From Gammaproteobacteria bacterium (GTDB lineage Bacteria > Pseudomonadota > Gammaproteobacteria > Francisellales > CACEW01): a DNA stretch of 64,000 nucleotides. Every line of letters starts with the position of its first letter. Positions within the stretch are counted from its first letter, which is position 1. The stretch covers positions 1-64,000 of the forward strand of contig JAQSYQ010000009.1 of the NCBI GenBank assembly GCA_029256015.1. Direction: 5' to 3'. Positions 59,753 to 64,000 of the stretch are shown piece by piece. The position numbers were made by a program, and so were the translations under genes. The notes under the pieces are model-generated. The model had not been told where the DNA came from, did not search any database, and saw only the letters and a program-made list of their open reading frames with translations.

Positions 59753-59791
59753 AGGGTCATATTGTAAGGATTATGCTTGGAAATACAAGGC

Positions 59792-60808
59792 TTATTCTGG
59801 GGTTCTTGCTTGTGCCTGTCTTCTTCTCATGCAGCATCTTGCACCCAATAAGGCCAAAGCTCCGAATAAAAGGGCTGACGCAACATTGCCGGCTGTTGCG
59901 CTTGAGCTTGTGGGTTCTGGGCTAGCTAGCGCCGGGATTGGGGTTTGAGCGATCATAGCTTCTTGGAATGGAGAAGCTGACGGGCTGGCCTGAATGCTTG
60001 GTAATTTTTCTTCTGTCAGATAAGCATGAGTTAAAGGTTTGTGGCAGTCTATTTTTTGATGGCTGATAACATGAGAATCATCGGCAATAAAGGAAAAGTC
60101 ATGATGTGTTCCATAGACTATTACAGCATGAAACGCTTGTACTGGATCTTGGGATTTTGCCTTTTCCATTTCAAGCGCTCTTTTTAAACAATGTATCGAG
60201 TGCTGTTCAATTAATGAAGAATCCAGTTCAATGTTTCCATCAGCGAATATCATGCCTAACGCGTTAGCAACTTTATCAGAAGGAAGAGATTTATATACAA
60301 GAGGGAGCTGGCCTAGAAAAAACAATAAAGTGGGGGCCCCCAATTTTGCAAGCCAGAACTGCTGTTCTAAATTAAGGCTTTCAAGCCGTTTAGGGAATCC
60401 CTCTGGGAATTTAGCTTTAAATGCACGAGAATTATCGTGAAGTTGCACTGCTAATTGAGGATTTTTATTAATTGCATCCCAGTCTAAATCTTCATTGAGG
60501 CTTTCTGATATTACCACCATATTTGAGCTTGAAGCTTGCATTTCAAGCAGATTTTGGGCCACCATAAATTGCGAATGGATAATCCTTTCAGCAGCAGACC
60601 GGTCCTTGTCCCAGCCGGGGTGTATATGAAATTGACCTAAATGAGTAAATCGGAATTCTGGCAGGCTATCCGCATCATATGTGCATGAGCTGTGATGGAG
60701 ATCGGCGCTACTGATATCTAAGCCATGGAGTTTTGACCATTTTTTTCCATAGCCAGTTTTTTGCATATCACGTTTAATTCTGCTGTAATCTATGCCAGGT
60801 TTAGGCAT
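59792..60808 (-). CDS. Hypothetical protein with C-terminal TM and basic tail
   Basis: 338 aa; SSSATAGNVASALLFGALALLGARCCMRRRQ. Confidence 0.6.
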   Translation of the reverse strand: MPKPGIDYSRIKRDMQKTGYGKKWSKLHGLDISSADLHHSSCTYDADSLPEFRFTHLGQFHIHPGWDKDRSAAERIIHSQFMVAQNLLEMQASSSNMVVISESLNEDLDWDAINKNPQLAVQLHDNSRAFKAKFPEGFPKRLESLNLEQQFWLAKLGAPTLLFFLGQLPLVYKSLPSDKVANALGMIFADGNIELDSSLIEQHSIHCLKRALEMEKAKSQDPVQAFHAVIVYGTHHDFSFIADDSHVISHQKIDCHKPLTHAYLTEEKLPSIQASPSASPFQEAMIAQTPIPALASPEPTSSSATAGNVASALLFGALALLGARCCMRRRQAQARTPE

Positions 60809-60906
60809 TTCCTTTGCCTCATTAAAGGTTTTATGGGAAAATTCTATATTATTTTCCGTTGGAAATCCATAAATTTAATTAAATTTTGATTATTTTATAG
60901 GCGAAA

Positions 60907-61959
60907 ATGACCCGCAAAATCATTCACATCGATATGGATTGTTTCTACGCCGCAATTGAAATGCGGGACAATCCAAGCTTAAAAAATAAGCCGGTAGCTG
61001 TGGGGGCGAAAGCCTCTGAGCGAGGGGTGATTTGTTCGGCCAATTACGAGGCCCGAAAGTTTGGAGTGCGCTCGGCGATGCCGACTTCCAAGGCGCTACA
61101 GCACTGTCCGGGGCTTATTTTGGTTCCTGTGAATATGTATAAATACAAAGAAGCTTCTTCTGCTATTTTTGGAATATTCCAGAAATATACCGATTTGATT
61201 GAGCCATTATCATTGGATGAGGCTTATCTTGATGTCACTGATTGCAAGCAGCATTCAGGCAGCGCCACTTTAATCGCCGAGGCCATTAGGACAGAAATCG
61301 AAAAAGTCCATCAAGTGACAGCTTCTGCCGGGATCGCATCCAATAAGTTTTTAGCAAAAGTTGGCAGCGGTTGGAACAAGCCTAATGGGCAAACCGTTAT
61401 CAAACCCAATCAAGTTGCCGAGTTTGTTGCAAAGTTAGCTGTGGAGCAGATTTGGGGAGTGGGCAAAAAGACGGCTGAAAAAATGGAAAAGTTAGGCCTG
61501 AAAACTTGTTTGGATTTACAAAAGCTGCCTTTAGAAAGCTTGGTTCAGCATTTTGGAAAGTTTGGCTATTCGCTGTACGGGCTATGCAGGGGGATTGATG
61601 AAAGAAAAGTTGAGCCGGATAGACAGGCCAAGTCTCGAAGTATTGAAAATACCTATTTGCAAGACTTGCCGGATTTAGCAAGCTGTCTTAAAGAACTCCC
61701 GAAACTATTTGAGCAGCTAAAACATCGCTTACAACGCTATGAAAACTATCCAATTGCCAAGCAGTTTGTGAAGCTGAAGTTTCACAACTTTAATCAGACT
61801 ACGGTTGAGTGTAAAAGCTTTAAGCCTTCCCTCGATCGCTATGAGCTTTTATGCCAAGAAGCCTATCAGCGCTATCAAATTCCAGTACGCTTAATTGGAA
61901 TTGGCGTGCAGTTTGCCGAGGAAGCGCCTCAAACTACTCAGCTGGAGTTATTTGAATAA
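60907..61959 (+). CDS. dinB: DNA polymerase IV
   Basis: IIHIDMDCFYAAIEMRDNPSLKNKPVAVG; SLDEAYLDVTD. Confidence 0.97.
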   Translation: MTRKIIHIDMDCFYAAIEMRDNPSLKNKPVAVGAKASERGVICSANYEARKFGVRSAMPTSKALQHCPGLILVPVNMYKYKEASSAIFGIFQKYTDLIEPLSLDEAYLDVTDCKQHSGSATLIAEAIRTEIEKVHQVTASAGIASNKFLAKVGSGWNKPNGQTVIKPNQVAEFVAKLAVEQIWGVGKKTAEKMEKLGLKTCLDLQKLPLESLVQHFGKFGYSLYGLCRGIDERKVEPDRQAKSRSIENTYLQDLPDLASCLKELPKLFEQLKHRLQRYENYPIAKQFVKLKFHNFNQTTVECKSFKPSLDRYELLCQEAYQRYQIPVRLIGIGVQFAEEAPQTTQLELFE

Positions 61960-61978
61960 ATTGATTATATTTTAATCA

Positions 61979-62494
61979 ATGAAAATGCTTCTGCTTATTC
62001 TTAACCTCAGCTTGGTTGCCTGCTTGTGCTTTAAATTTGGCCTAAGCTGGCAGCTTTTGTTTGCCTTTATTTTTACTGAGGGCTTATTTATTTTGGCCAT
62101 CATTGACTTATATACAGGCTTGCTGCCCGATTTGTTTACTTTGCCTCTATTGTGGTTGGGCCTTTTTGCCAATCTATTCCATAGTTTCGTGAGTCTAAGC
62201 TCTGCCGTTATTGGGGCTATGATGGGCTATCTTTGCCTGTGGTTTGTTTATCAGTTATTTAAATATTGCCGAAAAAAGGAAGGCATGGGCTATGGCGATT
62301 TTAAATTACTGGCAGCGATTGGAGCATGGCTGGGTTGGCAGGTTTTGCCGATTGTTGTACTGATGGCCTCTTTAATCAGCCTATTCGCAGTTTTGCTGCA
62401 TTATTACTTCAAAAATTCTTGGCAAGCCTCGCTTCCGTTTGGGCCGGGTTTGGCCTTGAGTGCTTGGGCAGTCTTGATTAATCTGCTAAAATAA
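61979..62494 (+). CDS. Prepilin peptidase (A24 domain only)
   Basis: IIDLYTGLLPDLFTLP and GMGYGDFKLLAAIGAWLGW (catalytic Asp motifs). Confidence 0.88.
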   Translation: MKMLLLILNLSLVACLCFKFGLSWQLLFAFIFTEGLFILAIIDLYTGLLPDLFTLPLLWLGLFANLFHSFVSLSSAVIGAMMGYLCLWFVYQLFKYCRKKEGMGYGDFKLLAAIGAWLGWQVLPIVVLMASLISLFAVLLHYYFKNSWQASLPFGPGLALSAWAVLINLLK

Positions 62495-62506
62495 AGGCTA
62501 TAGGAG

Positions 62507-62911
62507 GTGATGAATATGAAATTTTCTGACAGCCTAATTCGCGCTTTTACGGTGTTGATACCCGCTTTTCCTATTGCCATTTTATATTCTCAAGTCCCGT
62601 TTGCCTGGTGGAAGGTGCTGGCTTATTTGATTTTGGCTTATGTAATTGCTGTGGTCTTTTCCTGCAAGCTTAGAATAAAAAGCCACAGGCTGCATGCCTT
62701 GGGAGTATTGATCAGCCTTATATTTATCGGCACAGTGATCACCCTTGTTCAAGATTTTTATATAATCTTCCCGCCCAATATCAATATTTGGGAGCTTGTC
62801 GGCTTAAGCCTTTTGTTTTTAGCGGCTGGCATGGTGGGTTTAGCGCTATTGTTTTGGATATATTGGAAGTTAGACAGCTGGGCCTGCAAGAGCTTAATTG
62901 CTAGAGCTTAG
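62507..62911 (+). CDS. Hypothetical small membrane protein
   Basis: Four hydrophobic segments; 'aggaggtga' upstream. Confidence 0.55.
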   Translation: MMNMKFSDSLIRAFTVLIPAFPIAILYSQVPFAWWKVLAYLILAYVIAVVFSCKLRIKSHRLHALGVLISLIFIGTVITLVQDFYIIFPPNINIWELVGLSLLFLAAGMVGLALLFWIYWKLDSWACKSLIARA

Positions 62912-63018
62912 ATTCCGGGATTGCCTGGCATCGCTCAAGATGACAGCAACATAGTTGATGGCAATTATGAAAATATTAATAATTGTGCACTAATTGATCA
63001 AACGGATTTCATCATGTT

Positions 63019-63047
63019 ATCCTGTGATTATAATTTAATCACAGGAT
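63019..63047 (+). promoter_or_regulatory. Hairpin covering the pilin gene SD region
   Basis: ATCCTGTGATTA-taatt-TAATCACAGGAT followed by TTTTTTT-ATG. Confidence 0.7.
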
Positions 63048-63053
63048 TTTTTT

Positions 63054-63506
63054 ATGAAGCCGATGCAAGGTTTTACCTTAGTTGAGCTAATGTTAGTAGT
63101 GGCCATTATCGCCATTCTTGCCGCAATTGCCATTCCTGCCTATCACCATTATTTAAATAAAAGCCGGGTGGTGGAAGCGGTTGTTTTGGTAGGGCCTGCG
63201 AAAATGGCAGTCACTGAATACGCCGGTTTACATCATGGTAATCTAGCGGATATTAGCAATGAGAGTTTAGATTTAAGTAACGAAGAGCTGGTTGGAAATT
63301 CACATAATGTCCAAAGCATTGAAATTAAAGGGACAAGTGATACAACAGCTGCTATCAACGTTGAGCTTTCTGATAGTTTAGGCGAACTTATTTGGACGGG
63401 GGCTTTTAATCCTGCCACCGGCAATATAGCCTGGAACTGTAGTTATCCTAGAGATAGTCCAATTAAAAGCTATGCTCCAGCTGGTTGTTTGCCAGAAGGT
63501 CAGTAA
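63054..63506 (+). CDS. Type IV pilin (PilA/PilE-like)
   Basis: GFTLVELMLVVAIIAILAAIAIPAYHHYLNKSR. Confidence 0.95.
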   Translation: MKPMQGFTLVELMLVVAIIAILAAIAIPAYHHYLNKSRVVEAVVLVGPAKMAVTEYAGLHHGNLADISNESLDLSNEELVGNSHNVQSIEIKGTSDTTAAINVELSDSLGELIWTGAFNPATGNIAWNCSYPRDSPIKSYAPAGCLPEGQ

Positions 63507-64000
63507 ATGAACATCACTCATTTTATCAATGAGTTGATTGAGCGAGGGATAAAAGAAGGAGCTTCAGATCTGCATTTTGAGCACTATGCAGAGTATTATC
63601 GGGTTCGTTGTCGGATTGATGGTTTGTTGCATGAGCTTGCCTCCCCTCCCTTAAATGTGGCAGCTAATATCGTTTCCCGGCTTAAAATTATGGCGAATCT
63701 CAATATTGCCGAAAGGCGGCTGCCACAAGACGGTAGGTTTAGTTTCAAATATGATGAGCGTTTAATCGACTGTCGGCTTAGCACTTGCCCTTCGATATTT
63801 GGCGAAAAAATTGTGTTAAGGATTTTAGATGCCAGCCAAATGCAAAGAGATATGGATAAGCTTGGTTTTGAAGCCAATCAGCTAAAAACGGTGCAAAAAT
63901 ATTTGAAGCAAGCTCAGGGCATGATTATTGTGACAGGCCCTACAGGCAGTGGTAAAACCGTGACTTTGTATGCCTTGCTAGCTGCAATTAACTCTCTGGA
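63507..64000 (+). CDS. PilB/GspE-family ATPase, truncated by window end
   Basis: Manual translation MNITHFINELIERGIKEGASDLHFEHYAEYYRVRCRIDG...GMIIVTGPTGSGKTVTLYALLAAIN. Confidence 0.93.
   Translation, partial: MNITHFINELIERGIKEGASDLHFEHYAEYYRVRCRIDGLLHELASPPLNVAANIVSRLKIMANLNIAERRLPQDGRFSFKYDERLIDCRLSTCPSIFGEKIVLRILDASQMQRDMDKLGFEANQLKTVQKYLKQAQGMIIVTGPTGSGKTVTLYALLAAINSL

Noticed and set aside
59792-60808. ChaN/TIKI-like call for the 338-aa protein
   Set aside because: Isolated HxH and E motifs only; too weak without a profile search.

Overview
The window carries a bacterial chromosome segment. Its housekeeping gene content looks gammaproteobacterial, and the mix of ankyrin, coiled-coil and toxin-like genes suggests a host-associated Legionellales/Coxiella-like lineage (inference only). 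It opens with the 3' end of a 5S rRNA. Recognisable core genes are coaE, argS, priA, tag, tal, ettA, nrdR, glyA, rpsT, mutY, yggX, ribA, maeA, kdpFABC plus a truncated kdpD, a DAHP synthase, dinB, and a pilus cluster (prepilin peptidase, pilin, PilB/GspE-like ATPase) cut by the right edge. Between them lie about 15 uncharacterised genes with effector-like traits: an ankyrin protein, paralogous coiled-coil proteins, a His/Pro-repeat protein, a possible SNTX/MACPF-like pore former, a possible kinase-like protein, and recurrent disordered Ala/Ser/Pro tails. The main hunting results are: (1) a TIR-domain gene with three membrane-associated genes directly 3' of tRNA-Thr(CGT), a candidate defence cassette; (2) 3'-end 'echo' duplications of 5S rRNA, ettA, kdpD and tRNA-Phe, several abutting palindromic repeats; (3) a tRNA-Phe gene with an anomalous 3' end followed by about 95-bp tandem tRNA-derived repeats; (4) two repeat families whose hairpins covary between copies, and a third family that is translated as the C-terminus of two proteins; (5) a possible -1 frameshift in the ankyrin gene; (6) a resistance-gene graveyard beside an apparently intact class A beta-lactamase. 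All family calls were made by eye from the translations; no database search was run.
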